Assembly: GCA_945865755.1 (NCBI GenBank)
Contig: CAMBFS010000013.1
Span: 1-39,540 of the forward strand
From: Klebsiella pneumoniae
GTDB taxonomy: Bacteria > Desulfobacterota > Binatia > Bin18
Length of the DNA stretch: 39,540 bases
Direction: 5' to 3'
In this document: piece after piece, positions 24,415 to 32,890 of the stretch
How the letters are laid out: each line of letters opens with the position of its first letter
Position numbering within the stretch: the first letter of the stretch is position 1
Notes under the pieces: generated by a model
Databases searched by the model: none
Seen by the model: the letters and a program-made list of their open reading frames with translations, nothing else
Told to the model about the DNA's origin: nothing
Made by a program: the position numbers and the translations under genes

Positions 24415-24490
24415 GCTGCTTCCTTCGCCAGCCAATGGCTGCCCGACTATTAGAGGAGCGCTATGTGAAAGTCAACCAGGTTTTTTCGAC

Positions 24491-24530
24491 AATATCACTT
24501 TTCAGTGATATTACGGTTGTTTCGCGAAAC
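24491..24530. promoter_or_regulatory. Palindromes upstream of the cof operon
   Basis: AATATCACT-TTTC-AGTGATATT (24491-24512) has nine perfect pairs, and GTTTCGCGAAAC (24519-24530) is a 12-bp palindrome. Both lie between the ompA-like stop (24540) and the cofG start (24414). No T run follows on the transcribed strand, so an operator is as likely as a terminator. The AT-rich 22-bp palindrome has the look of a dimeric repressor site. Confidence 0.4.
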
Positions 24531-24539
24531 CGCGTCCGC

Positions 24540-25655
24540 TCATTCTCTCACGAGACTCGCGTGGGGAGCGTCTTCTGGCGGAAGCACGATGATTTCTATG
24601 CGTCGGTTTCGGCGGCGCCCGTCCTCGGCGGCATTGCTCGCCACTGGCGCGGTATCCGCGCGTCCCACCGCGCTGAGTTGCATGGCGCTCAGCACACCTT
24701 GGGAAAGGAGGTGTTTGACGACTTCCGTGGCGCGGGCCGTGGACAATTCCCAATTGGTGGGAAAGCGCAGGCTCAGGGGAGGGCGGATCGGGATGTTGTC
24801 CGTGTGACCCTCGATCATAATCCGGCGATCGCCAATCTTGGCCAAGATGGTGGCGACCTTGGCGATGATGCGTTCGCCATCCGAGGTGAGGGCGGCCTGC
24901 CCACTGGGGAAGAGGACTCGATCGAGGATCGTCACGGTGAGGCGTTCCTTCGCGTGATGCAGCGCAATCTCTTTTTGTGATATTTCTCCCTGGAGCGCGG
25001 CGACGAATCGGTCGTACGTGCCTTTCACTGCCGCGAGCTCGGCGGCCTTGGCCCGTTCCGCCTCCTCGACTTGTTGCGCGAGGGTGAGGCTGCGCTGTCG
25101 TTCCTCCGCGAGCTGTGTGGAGAGGGCGGTTCGCTCTTCCGCGAGGGTGGCGAGTTCCCCGCTCATCTGTGTGTGGGCGGTTTCGAGCGCGGTCAATCGC
25201 TGCTGGCGCATGGCCGTGGTTTCGGCGTGCCGTGAGAGCGCGTGAGTCAATGTCTGTTCAATCGTCGCCGCGCGTTCGAGGGCGGAGGCTTGGAAATGTT
25301 GGAGTGCCGTCGTGGCGGTGGTGCTGTCCGTTTCGGGCTGTTGGGGTGGTGATGGATCGCTCGGGGTGAACTCGACGGCGACACTCTGTTGAATCTCACT
25401 GAGTCGTGATTGGGCTTCGAGGGATGGTCCGGATTGTTGCCAGAGGAAGAAGATCACCGCCGTATGTACGAGAACGGCGGCGAGGGCCGCGACGGAGAGG
25501 GGTGCGCGTGACGGTATCCGCGAGAGCTGAGGACGTTGCGGAAGCGGTTGGGCTCCACGCGAGGGGAGGGGCGATTGCCCCGCGGAAGTACCAAGTGTCC
25601 AGTTGGTGTTGTCTGAGATGGACACGTTATCGAGGGGCTGATGGTGTTTGCGCAT
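24540..25655 (-). CDS. OmpA/MotB-domain protein with membrane anchor and coiled coil
   Basis: A 371-residue envelope protein. A short cytoplasmic N-terminus is followed by one transmembrane helix (PLSVAALAAVLVHTAVIFFL, about residue 52), a Pro/Thr-rich linker, a long coiled coil (about 115-235, rich in Glu, Ala, Gln), and a C-terminal OmpA-like peptidoglycan-binding domain (about 245-360) with IMIEGHTDNIPIRPP and NWELSTARATEVV. The topology resembles TolR/MotB-like wall-anchoring proteins. Its start overlaps the preceding small membrane gene by 29 bases, so they are co-translated. Confidence 0.85.
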   Translation of the reverse strand: MRKHHQPLDNVSISDNTNWTLGTSAGQSPLPSRGAQPLPQRPQLSRIPSRAPLSVAALAAVLVHTAVIFFLWQQSGPSLEAQSRLSEIQQSVAVEFTPSDPSPPQQPETDSTTATTALQHFQASALERAATIEQTLTHALSRHAETTAMRQQRLTALETAHTQMSGELATLAEERTALSTQLAEERQRSLTLAQQVEEAERAKAAELAAVKGTYDRFVAALQGEISQKEIALHHAKERLTVTILDRVLFPSGQAALTSDGERIIAKVATILAKIGDRRIMIEGHTDNIPIRPPLSLRFPTNWELSTARATEVVKHLLSQGVLSAMQLSAVGRADTAPVASNAAEDGRRRNRRIEIIVLPPEDAPHASLVRE

Positions 25656-26037
25656 AACGGTTCCTTTCCGGGGGAGGAGAGGAGTGCGGCACCGTGGTGA
25701 TTGGGGACCATTGGCCGCGTAAGCGAATCAGACTGATCGCGGTACACAAGAGTCCGATCCCGACCATGAACCGACCAGCGCTCAGGACGACGTGATAGAA
25801 ATCTCGTTTGGCGCGGGCGATTTCCCAACGTTCCCGTGCCTCGCTCGGAAAATGCGGTTTTCCGGTGGATAAGAGAAAAAACGCATCGCTTCGCGCGGTC
25901 GGCGTGACGACCTTCATCACTTCTTGATAATGCTCGACCTTGGAGACCGCCGTGAGATAGTTGCCGATGCCTAGCACCATGAGGGCAATGCCAGCGACGA
26001 ACAGATAACTTTTGTATAAGACGCGCGCTAATGTCAT
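25627..26037 (-). CDS. Small membrane protein, hypothetical
   Basis: 136 residues with two hydrophobic segments: YLFVAGIALMVLGIGNYL near residue 10 and GRFMVGIGLLCTAISLI near 90, around a charged middle part. The family is not recognised. Coupling to the OmpA-domain gene (29-base overlap) suggests a joint envelope function, for example as a partner of the coiled-coil protein. The overlap could also mean a start further in. Confidence 0.65.
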   Translation of the reverse strand: MTLARVLYKSYLFVAGIALMVLGIGNYLTAVSKVEHYQEVMKVVTPTARSDAFFLLSTGKPHFPSEARERWEIARAKRDFYHVVLSAGRFMVGIGLLCTAISLIRLRGQWSPITTVPHSSPPPERNRYAQTPSAPR

Positions 26038-26046
26038 AGGGTGATG

Positions 26047-26094
26047 GGTCCAAGGTCCAAGGTCTCAAGTCCAAGGTCTCAAGTCCAGGGTCCC
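26047..26094. repeat. Short degenerate tandem repeat
   Basis: Units close to TCCAAGGTCTCAAG (about 14 bases) repeat two to three times in the divergent gap between the small membrane gene and lipB. Nothing else is seen in 26038-26240. Probably non-functional simple repeat. Confidence 0.5.
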
Positions 26095-26240
26095 AAATTT
26101 CGGATTGCGAGTTTCTCAGGTCCGGTGTCTCCCTCCGCGTGTGGAATGGAGCCGGAATACTGCTGAGCGGTACCACTGGGAGATGGGCGAGTCAAGGCGC
26201 GATTGTTTCATCGGATTGCGTCAGCTAGTGTCGATTCAGC

Positions 26241-26891
26241 ATGGAGAAAAGGATTGACGTTGTTCATTTGGGCCTTACTCCGTATCGCGAGGCGTGGCGG
26301 TGGCAGCATCACTACCACGCGCGTTGTCGAGCGACTGACGAGAATGTGCTGCTCCTCACTGAACATCTTCCTGTTGTCACCATTGGCTATCGCTGTCCAC
26401 GTGAACAACTCGTGTCCGTGGCGGTATTGGCGCAACAAGGTATCCCGATCATTGAAGTTGAGCGTGGTGGTGGAGTGACCTACCACGGCCCCGGTCAATT
26501 GGTGGCGTATCCGATTTTTTCTTCATTGTTCCGCTTGTGGGGCGTGAAAAATTTTATCGCACGCTTAGAAGCGATCATGGGCCAGGTGAGTGGTCACTTT
26601 GGTGTCCAGACGACACAACGTCAGGGGTTTCCTGGGGTGTGGGTGGGGGAACACAAACTCGGAGCGGTGGGCCTCGCCATCCGCCGTCGAGTGTCCTTGC
26701 ATGGATTTGCTCTCAATGTGAGTGTTGACCTCCGGCCATTTGCGCACCTCATTCCTTGTGGCATTCGTGGCGCTGGAGTGACGAGTCTGAGCCGAGAGCG
26801 CGGAGAAGAGGTGACGATGCGGGCTGTTATGGAACAGACGGTTCGTGCCTTTGGCGAAATTTTTGCCGTGCCAGTACGTGAAGGAGAATAA
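26241..26891 (+). CDS. lipB: Octanoyltransferase
   Basis: Moves octanoyl from acyl carrier protein to lipoyl domains, the first step of lipoic acid assembly in the cytoplasm. The 216-residue protein has the signature ERGGGVTYHGPGQLVAYPIF, the active-site lysine in HKLGAVGLAI and the active cysteine in HLIPCGIRGAGVTSL. The length is typical. Two bases separate it from the enoyl-CoA hydratase gene. No lipA is visible in the window. Confidence 0.96.
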   Translation: MEKRIDVVHLGLTPYREAWRWQHHYHARCRATDENVLLLTEHLPVVTIGYRCPREQLVSVAVLAQQGIPIIEVERGGGVTYHGPGQLVAYPIFSSLFRLWGVKNFIARLEAIMGQVSGHFGVQTTQRQGFPGVWVGEHKLGAVGLAIRRRVSLHGFALNVSVDLRPFAHLIPCGIRGAGVTSLSRERGEEVTMRAVMEQTVRAFGEIFAVPVREGE

Positions 26892-26893
26892 GT

Positions 26894-27667
26894 ATGAGTG
26901 GAGTGGTGTTGAGCGAGCGGCATGCGAGCGTCCGGTGGATTACCCTCAATCGACCTGAACGACATAATGCGCTGGACCGAGAGACGATTTTTGCCTTGCG
27001 GGACGCGGTGCTTGAGAGTGGACAGGATGAAGCGACACGGGTCGTGGTTATTACCGGTGCCGGAAAAGCCTTTTGCTCCGGGGCCGATCTGCGTGCTGGA
27101 CGTGAAGAATCCCCGTCTGGCGAGGAGCTGCTTGAAGATGGGTTCAATGGGGCAATTCGGGCAGTTTGGAATCTCCCGAAACCCGTGATCGCGGCGGTGG
27201 GCGGAGTGGCTGCTGGATTTGGTTGCTCCCTTGCGCTGGCGGCGGATGTGCGTCTCGCGTCAGCCACCGCGCGGTTGTCCTTATTGTTCGTGAAACGCGG
27301 ACTCACGGTGGATGGTGGAGCGAGTTACTTCTTGCCGCGCTTGGCTGGGTTACGGGGAATGGAAATGGCGTTGACGGGCGATATTCTCAGCGCGGAGGAG
27401 GCCTTGCGGATTGGGTTAATCAATCGCGTGATTCCCGACAGTGACTTCCGTGCCGGAGTAGAAGCCTACGCGACGCGATTGGCATTGAACGCTCCGTTAG
27501 CGCTGGCGGCCATCAAGGCGTCGATACACAAAGCCTTGAATAGCGGGTTGGACGAGGTCCTGACCCACGAAATGGCGACACAACGACAGATGCTCCAGAC
27601 CGAAGATGTACGCGAGGGGCTGGCGGCATTTCTGGAAAAACGGGAACCGGTGTACAAAGGCAGGTAG
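26894..27667 (+). CDS. Enoyl-CoA hydratase/isomerase family protein
   Basis: A 257-residue crotonase-fold enzyme. The two oxyanion-hole segments are ITGAGKAFCSGADLRAGREE and AAVGGVAAGFGCSLALAADV. The catalytic segment reads LTVDGGASYFLPRLAG, with Asp where the classic hydratase has Glu, as in PaaG/PaaF-like enzymes. It acts on acyl-CoA; the exact substrate is not fixed. It lies two bases after lipB and 11 before the phosphatase gene; no short-chain-specific partner is adjacent. Confidence 0.9.
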   Translation: MSGVVLSERHASVRWITLNRPERHNALDRETIFALRDAVLESGQDEATRVVVITGAGKAFCSGADLRAGREESPSGEELLEDGFNGAIRAVWNLPKPVIAAVGGVAAGFGCSLALAADVRLASATARLSLLFVKRGLTVDGGASYFLPRLAGLRGMEMALTGDILSAEEALRIGLINRVIPDSDFRAGVEAYATRLALNAPLALAAIKASIHKALNSGLDEVLTHEMATQRQMLQTEDVREGLAAFLEKREPVYKGR

Positions 27668-27678
27668 AGGAAGACATC

Positions 27679-28425
27679 ATGGGCCGTTTCTTTGTTGTTG
27701 GTGATATTCACGCTTGCCCTCAGGAACTCGAGGACCTCATTACCGCGTGCGCATTGGAACGCGAGGACCGTCTCGTGTTTCTTGGTGATTACATTGACCG
27801 CGGGCTCGGGGCGCGGGAGGTCGTGGATTTCTTGCTTGATCTTCAAGCGGATCAAGTGTGTACGATGACATTCTTGAAGGGCAACCATGAAGACATGTTG
27901 TTGGACTTCCTCGGCTATCCTGGCCATTTTGGCGAATCGTTTTTGGTGAACGGTGGGATTGCCACCTTGAAAAGTTATGGCCTGACCGAGGGGATGCAAG
28001 GACAACAGGCGGCGTTACACTTTCCCTCCCAGCATCTCGAATTTTTTCAGCAACTGGAACGGTATGTCGCCATTGGCGATATTCTCTGCGTCCATGCTGG
28101 CGTGAGCCCAGTGCAATCGCTTGATGAGCAAGACGAGGAATCGCTGTTCTGGATTCGCCAGGAATTTATTACCCACCCCCATTCCCTCCCCTACACCGTG
28201 TTGTTCGGTCACACTCCGCAACGAGAAGTGTTGCTTGATCTGCCCTACAAAGTTGGACTTGATACCGGGCTCGTCTATGGGGGGAAGTTGTCTTGTCTTG
28301 AGATGACGGAAAAAAAGCTGCTCCAGGTCAGAAAAGGGGTGCGTCGTGTGGAGGTGACCGATGTGGCCCGGTACTGGAAGCTGTCACCTCCACGACTTGA
28401 GCGTCCCTTGGCGGTTGAACATTAA
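27679..28425 (+). CDS. PP2A-like serine/threonine protein phosphatase (metallophosphoesterase)
   Basis: A 248-residue metallophosphoesterase with the five family motifs: FVVGDIHACPQELEDLITAC, FLGDYIDRGLGAREVV, KGNHEDM, CVHAGVSP and VLFGHTPQR. It would dephosphorylate Ser/Thr or a related substrate; diadenosine tetraphosphate hydrolases of this fold are an alternative. The start follows the hydratase by 11 bases. Its last four bases overlap the convergent PilZ gene end. Confidence 0.9.
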   Translation: MGRFFVVGDIHACPQELEDLITACALEREDRLVFLGDYIDRGLGAREVVDFLLDLQADQVCTMTFLKGNHEDMLLDFLGYPGHFGESFLVNGGIATLKSYGLTEGMQGQQAALHFPSQHLEFFQQLERYVAIGDILCVHAGVSPVQSLDEQDEESLFWIRQEFITHPHSLPYTVLFGHTPQREVLLDLPYKVGLDTGLVYGGKLSCLEMTEKKLLQVRKGVRRVEVTDVARYWKLSPPRLERPLAVEH

Positions 28426-28835
28426 GAATTCTCGTCGGGTTCTTTCTTGGCGGCTTGTCGCCATCTGCGGCTGACTCGATTGCTCAGCTCTTCATCGACA
28501 TGGTTCGCGTCAGGCGCATTGTAGATTATCAGATTGTGTAAATGGGCGAAGCTCTCAGGGGGCACGCTGGTGATCTCGATCGCCATGCCCTGAGCGGTCG
28601 CGCGGACAATCGTCCCTTCAAGGGCGATAGGGATCGAGTGCTCCTGGGGGCCGACGAACAGCGTAATGTGGCAAACGGTGCGAGTCGGTAATGACTGCTG
28701 GCTTGCGACCGAAAGCCCCTTGAGACTGATGTCCGTGGTGGTGCCCGTGATCGGCGCATATCCATCCGCGCGTACTTCTGTATCAATCTGAAGGGGGACT
28801 CGAGTCATTTCTCGTTTGTTCTGACTATCGTTCAT
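28422..28835 (-). CDS. PilZ-domain protein (c-di-GMP receptor)
   Basis: A 137-residue protein. KREMTRVPLQ and, about 30 residues later, TTDISLKGLSVASQQ match the two c-di-GMP-binding motifs of PilZ (RxxxR and D/NxSxxG). The barrel is followed by a basic C-terminus (SRRWRQAAKKEP). It would bind c-di-GMP and act on a partner. It is divergent from the glycosyltransferase-methyltransferase gene; c-di-GMP is also sensed by the GEMM aptamer at 31896. Confidence 0.85.
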   Translation of the reverse strand: MNDSQNKREMTRVPLQIDTEVRADGYAPITGTTTDISLKGLSVASQQSLPTRTVCHITLFVGPQEHSIPIALEGTIVRATAQGMAIEITSVPPESFAHLHNLIIYNAPDANHVDEELSNRVSRRWRQAAKKEPDENS

Positions 28836-28906
28836 ACGAAACCCTCTTGTGTCTACGAACGGCGAAACAATGTGCTCAGGCTACGAAGCGCACTGAAACA
28901 AAAGCA

Positions 28907-30367
28907 ATGGATACTACAGCATCTTCTCTTTTGACTGAACAGGGGCAGAAAGTGATTATACTCTCGGTCATCGTGCCAGCGTACAATGAAGCCACGACGA
29001 TTTATGAAGTGCTCCGGCGTGTCGCGGCCGTGCCGATCCCGAAAGAAATCATCATTGTCGATGATGCCTCTACTGATGGTACGGGAGAGACACTGCGGGG
29101 CATTCGCGGTGTCGAGGATTTTTTTGTCGGAGCACTGCCCGCGCCGTGCTCCGTGAAAGTCCTTTTTCATAATCGTAACCAGGGCAAAGGGGCTGCCATC
29201 CGCACTGGCTTAGCAGCGGTCACCGGAGATGCCGTCATTATTCAAGATGCTGACCTTGAATATAACCCGGAGGAGTATCCGAAATTATTGGAGCCGCTGC
29301 TCAAGGGGGATGCCGATGTCGTGTATGGCTCGCGTTTTCTAGGGTACCCGCGTCGTGTGCTGTTCTTTTGGCATACGGTGGGGAATAGTCTGCTGACACT
29401 GCTGTCCAATATGCTCACCAACTTGAACCTGACCGACATGGAGACTGGCTACAAATTGTTTCGCGCTGATCTCCTGAAGCAGATTCCCTTGCGCTCCAAT
29501 CGCTTTGGTTTTGAGCCGGAGGTGACGGCAAAAGTGGCGCGGCTCGGGGTGCGCATTTATGAAGTCCCGATTTCCTATGCTGGGCGCACGTATGCGGAAG
29601 GCAAAAAAATCAGTTGGAAAGATGGCATTTCAGCGTTGTGGACGATCCTTCGCTATAACCTGGTTGATGACACGGGGAGCGCGGGGAGCAAGACCTTAGC
29701 GCGCGTGGCGCGACTTTCTGGGTACAATGCCTGGCTGTGGGAGCACGTGTCGCCGTACATCGGGAAACGGGTCTTGGAAGTGGGGGCAGGGCTCGGCACG
29801 ATGACCCGATATTTTGTTGGGCGTGAGTTCGTCCTCGCCACGGAAATCGATCCTCAGTACCTCCGACGGCTCCAGCGAACGTTTGCCTCGCGACCCAACG
29901 TCACGGTTCAATCCCTTGATCTCAACGCGCCATTTCCAACGTGGGTACCCGAATCACGACTCGATACCATTCTGTGTTGCAACGTCCTTGAACATATCGA
30001 CGATGATGACGCCGCGCTGACCCGTTTCGCGCAATCCCTGCCCTCTGGAGGCCGCGTCGTGCTCATCATTCCCGCACTCAAGGGGTTATACGGGGCAATT
30101 GATAAAGCGATCCATCACTATCGACGATACGACCGCGCGGAGATTATTGAGAAACTTGAACGAGCGGGGCTCAGGGTCGAGACGACGAAATTCTTCAACC
30201 TCGCCGGTGTTCCTGGATGGTATCTCAATTCGTGTCTGCTCAAACGCACGACCATTCCCGGCATACAGGCGAGATTGAACAGTTTGTTAGTGCCACTCCT
30301 GCGATTGGAGAAACATGTCTCGTTACCGTGGGGGATGTCGCTCCTTGCCGTCGGGCGAAAACCATAA
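28907..30367 (+). CDS. Fusion of family 2 glycosyltransferase and SAM methyltransferase
   Basis: A 486-residue fusion. Residues about 18-250 form a DPM1-like GT2 domain: LSVIVPAYNEATTIYEVLRR, IVDDASTDGTGE, NRNQGKGAAIRTGL, IQDADLEYNPEEYPKL, MTETGYKLFR-like METGYKLFRADLL and GFEPEVTAKVARLG. From about 265 a class I methyltransferase follows: KRVLEVGAGLGTMTRYF, ATEIDPQYLRRLQ and LCCNVLEHIDDD. The likely job is making and methylating a lipid-linked or polymer sugar. Both halves look complete. ATG 28907 is used; the frame extends to 28847 without a better ribosome binding site. Confidence 0.9.
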   Translation: MDTTASSLLTEQGQKVIILSVIVPAYNEATTIYEVLRRVAAVPIPKEIIIVDDASTDGTGETLRGIRGVEDFFVGALPAPCSVKVLFHNRNQGKGAAIRTGLAAVTGDAVIIQDADLEYNPEEYPKLLEPLLKGDADVVYGSRFLGYPRRVLFFWHTVGNSLLTLLSNMLTNLNLTDMETGYKLFRADLLKQIPLRSNRFGFEPEVTAKVARLGVRIYEVPISYAGRTYAEGKKISWKDGISALWTILRYNLVDDTGSAGSKTLARVARLSGYNAWLWEHVSPYIGKRVLEVGAGLGTMTRYFVGREFVLATEIDPQYLRRLQRTFASRPNVTVQSLDLNAPFPTWVPESRLDTILCCNVLEHIDDDDAALTRFAQSLPSGGRVVLIIPALKGLYGAIDKAIHHYRRYDRAEIIEKLERAGLRVETTKFFNLAGVPGWYLNSCLLKRTTIPGIQARLNSLLVPLLRLEKHVSLPWGMSLLAVGRKP

Positions 30368-30462
30368 TAGGGAGCAGTGCCTGGTAGGCTGAGATGACCA
30401 ACGGGAATCCCAGCGGGGCAATGGCATTAAGTTAGCGAGTTTTGGGTTCCGAGTTCCGAATT

Positions 30463-30500
30463 CCCTCTCCCGGCTGGGAGAGGGCTAGGGTGAGGGGGAT
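30463..30500. repeat. REP-like hairpin
   Basis: CCCTCTCCC-GGCT-GGGAGAGGG (30463-30484) continues with CTAGGGTGAGGGG, a widespread intergenic repeat. It lies between convergent genes and can fold in both transcripts. A shorter repeat (GATGACCAACGGGAATCCCA, from 30393) shared with 9389 precedes it. Confidence 0.6.
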
Positions 30501-30540
30501 CAAGTGATTTTCCTTGAAACCCGCGCTGGCCGAGGATTGT

Positions 30541-31716
30541 CTACGCGACCTCAAAAAGCCCGGCCATGCCCATGCCGCCACCGACACACATGGTGACCAC
30601 GACATGCTTGACGCCTCGCCGTTTTCCTTCAATGAGAGCATGGCCGATCATCCTGGTGCCGCTCATGCCGTAGGGGTGGCCGATGGAAATCGCCCCACCA
30701 TCAACATTGAGTCGTTCCATCGGAATCCCAAGACGATCTCGACAATAGACGGTCTGGACCGCGAAGGCTTCATTGAGTTCCCATAAGCCGATGTCATCCA
30801 TTTTTAAGCCGTGCCGCTCCAGGAGCTTGGGAATGGCGAAGACGGGACCGATCCCCATTTCATCGGGGTTGCAGCCCGCGGCCACCAAGCCGCGATAAAT
30901 GCCCAACGGTTGCAGTCCACGACGTTCCGCGAACTTGGCTTCCATCAGGACACAGGCCGCCGCGCCATCGGACAATTGGCTGGAATTCCCCGCGGTAATA
31001 CTGCCGTTGGTGACCGAAGGGAGGGCCGCGAGTTGTTCCAGTGTTGTTCCCGGTCGGTTCCCTTCGTCTCGTGACAGGATCACTTCTTGTAAGGACGTTT
31101 GCCCGGTTGCTTTGTCGGTGACCTCCATCTTGGTGGGAAAAGGCACGATTTCATCCGCGAACTTTCCGGCGGCTTGCGCGGCGGCGGTGCGTTGTTGGCT
31201 CGTGACGGCGTAGGCATCTTGTTGCTCGCGGGCGACTGTATAGCGTTGAGCGACGATCTCCGCCGTTGAGAGCATGGGGTAGTAGACGGACTTCAGATGC
31301 TCGTGCATCCAGTCTTCGACGAAACTGTTGGTGTTCAGGCAGCTTTGCACGAGGCTGATCGACTCGACCCCGCCAGCAACCATCACATCCACATTGTCAG
31401 CAATAATGCGTTGCGCCGCGATACTGACGGATTGCAAACCGGACGAACAATAGCGATTGACGGTCATGCCCGAGGTCGTGACTGGCAACCCCGCGCGGAG
31501 CGCGGCCACACGGCCAATGTTATGGCCGGTGGCACCTTCTGGAAGGCCACAACCAATGACCACGTCTTCGACTTCGGCGGGGTCGATGTTGGCGCGCTCG
31601 ACGGCATGTTTGATGACATGCGCGGTCATGGTAGCCCCGTGGGTCTTATTGAGACTGCCACGGAATGCTTTGCCAATGCCCGTACGGGCGACAGAGACGA
31701 TGACGGCTTCTCGCAT
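30541..31716 (-). CDS. Thiolase (acetyl-CoA C-acyltransferase)
   Basis: Condenses or cleaves acyl-CoA chains (beta-oxidation or acetoacetyl-CoA formation). The 391-residue protein has the active-site cysteine in [18 protein letters not shown], the His motif [16 protein letters not shown] and the second cysteine in [13 protein letters not shown], with LNEAFAVQ between them. The length is typical. The start is ATG 31716. It is divergent from the GEMM riboswitch region. Confidence 0.94.
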   Translation of the reverse strand: MREAVIVSVARTGIGKAFRGSLNKTHGATMTAHVIKHAVERANIDPAEVEDVVIGCGLPEGATGHNIGRVAALRAGLPVTTSGMTVNRYCSSGLQSVSIAAQRIIADNVDVMVAGGVESISLVQSCLNTNSFVEDWMHEHLKSVYYPMLSTAEIVAQRYTVAREQQDAYAVTSQQRTAAAQAAGKFADEIVPFPTKMEVTDKATGQTSLQEVILSRDEGNRPGTTLEQLAALPSVTNGSITAGNSSQLSDGAAACVLMEAKFAERRGLQPLGIYRGLVAAGCNPDEMGIGPVFAIPKLLERHGLKMDDIGLWELNEAFAVQTVYCRDRLGIPMERLNVDGGAISIGHPYGMSGTRMIGHALIEGKRRGVKHVVVTMCVGGGMGMAGLFEVA

Positions 31717-31895
31717 ATAGAGTTTCTCCTGATGGGATTGAGTATCGCTGTTGTATGGCGTGAAAAAAGAAAATTAGCAAGTTGCGTGCTCGCGCTGGTC
31801 GGCGGGCGACGGATTCTTGCTGATTTCGATTAAAGGTTTTCCCGTATGTCCCGTTCTCTATACTTGGACCAACAGCGGTAGAGAGTGGAAAACCG

Positions 31896-31982
31896 AAAAA
31901 GGCAAACCTCCTGAAAGGGAGGGACGCAAAGCTACTGGCCTACCTCTCGGGAAACCGGGACATGGCAGCAGGGTTGCCGGGC
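31896..31982 (+). promoter_or_regulatory. GEMM-I c-di-GMP riboswitch aptamer
   Basis: GGCAA (31901-31905) pairs with TTGCC (31974-31978) as P1. P2 is CCTCCT-GAAA-GGGAGG, with the GNRA tetraloop that docks into P3. The highly conserved GGACGCAAAGC and GGCCTA follow, then P3 and the ATGGCAGC...GGGTTGCC end. This matches the c-di-GMP-I consensus well. A -10-like TATACT lies at 31859-31864. No intact gene follows: downstream are a hairpin, then a decayed toxin-antitoxin region. It is an orphan riboswitch. Confidence 0.93.
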
Positions 31983-32028
31983 GCGCATTACCTCCTCGGG
32001 GTTGTGCACTGCTGCACGGCTTTTCGCG

Positions 32029-32051
32029 AACCTCTCCGCAAGGAGAGGTTT
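32029..32051 (+). terminator. Hairpin downstream of the GEMM aptamer, probable expression platform
   Basis: AACCTCTCC-GCAA-GGAGAGGTT (nine pairs) ends in TTTCC, so the T run is short. It lies about 47 bases after the aptamer. A shorter hairpin GTGCA-CTGC-TGCAC (32004-32017) precedes it. Whether binding of c-di-GMP switches them is inference. Confidence 0.55.
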
Positions 32052-32214
32052 CCACCTCTACCGCTGCCTTTTCTGACGATTCTTCACGGGGCTTTGATTG
32101 TGTGTTGAGCCAAGTCAGATTTCCCTCCCCGATTTTTCCCACAGGCATTTCGAGAAACTCGGCTATCGGCCTTGCCAGGATATTCGCCTCATTGGTGATA
32201 TCCCCGGCGTTGCA

Positions 32215-32456
32215 AATGGCCTTTGACGATAGCGTCCACCAGCCATTCTCAATTCGGTGCGCTGGTACACGGCAAGAAGGGCATCTCTCTATTCTTCCAT
32301 ATCCATTATTATTATCTCCGGGAGGCATCCCATATCTGGTTGCTCGCCGTGTATGACAAGGAGGAAGCCGACGATCTCACCCCGAAACAGAAGAAAGCCT
32401 ACCGCTAGGTCGTGAAGGAGATAGCGGCCCTGATGAAGAGGCAGACCACGAGGTAG
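32215..32456 (+). pseudogene. Decayed RelE/HigB-type toxin gene
   Basis: The C-terminal part reads YYYLREASHIWLLAVYDKEE and ADDLTPKQKKAYR, then an in-frame TAG (32406-32408), then VVKEIAALMKRQTTR to TAG 32454-32456. This is the characteristic tail of Gp49/YgjM-like RelE toxins. Upstream, pieces such as VRWYTARR occur in other frames, so several frameshifts have occurred. It ends five bases before the antitoxin start, in the usual toxin-antitoxin order. Dead as a toxin. Confidence 0.65.
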
Positions 32457-32478
32457 TCTCATGATTGGAGACGAGACA

Positions 32479-32587
32479 ATGACACGAAAACAACAGCGCA
32501 ACATCGGAAACGAAATCCTCGAAGGCTTACAGGCAGTGAAAGCGCACTACGAAGGGAAAGTCACCCTGCGGAGCTATACGGTTGGGT
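32479..32587 (+). pseudogene. Truncated HigA-type antitoxin gene
   Basis: Starts MTRKQQRNIGNEILEGLQAV (an upstream in-frame ATG is at 32461). NIGxEILEGLxxxKAH...KVTLRSYTV is the typical N-terminus of XRE-family antitoxins paired with Gp49-like toxins. The homology stops at about 32586, just where the stop of the minus-strand RelE gene begins. The helix-turn-helix is missing, so the other toxin-antitoxin module replaced the 3' part. Confidence 0.65.
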
Positions 32588-32890
32588 TTAGCGCTTGCGG
32601 TAGACCTCGCGACGGTGGCCGACACCCACAACAAGGACGATCAGCACCTTGTCATGCACTTCGTAGATGATCCGGTAGTCGCCGACACGCAGTCGGTACG
32701 CATCTTCCCCCTTGAGCTTCTTGATACCAGGAGGGCGAGGATTGCGGAGCAAAGCGTCTATGGACGGAGTGAGGCGTTCTTGAACGTCTTGAGGCAGGTT
32801 GCGGAATTGTCGATCCGCTCCTGTGGTAAATTCGAGTCGATAGGGTCGGGAAGAGATTAGAGACCGAGGTCTGCCTTTATCTTCGCCCAC
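32588..32890 (-). CDS. relE: RelE/ParE-family toxin
   Basis: The core SSRPYRLEFTTGADRQFRNL, LLRNPRPPGIKKLKG, YRLRVGDYRIIYEVHD and VGHRREVYRKR is a standard RelE fold with C-terminal basic and aromatic catalytic residues; the toxin would cleave mRNA at the ribosome. The start is uncertain: no ATG lies directly before the core, so GTG 32890 is used and ATG 32920 is an alternative; both overlap the antitoxin end. The first residues are non-homologous. Confidence 0.85.
   Translation of the reverse strand: MGEDKGRPRSLISSRPYRLEFTTGADRQFRNLPQDVQERLTPSIDALLRNPRPPGIKKLKGEDAYRLRVGDYRIIYEVHDKVLIVLVVGVGHRREVYRKR

Noticed and set aside
31858-32328. 156-codon minus-strand frame over the GEMM aptamer
   Set aside because: Its C-terminal part is the antisense of the aptamer and hairpins; the middle part (ICNAGDITNEANILARPIAE) is curious but has no start signal or known family.
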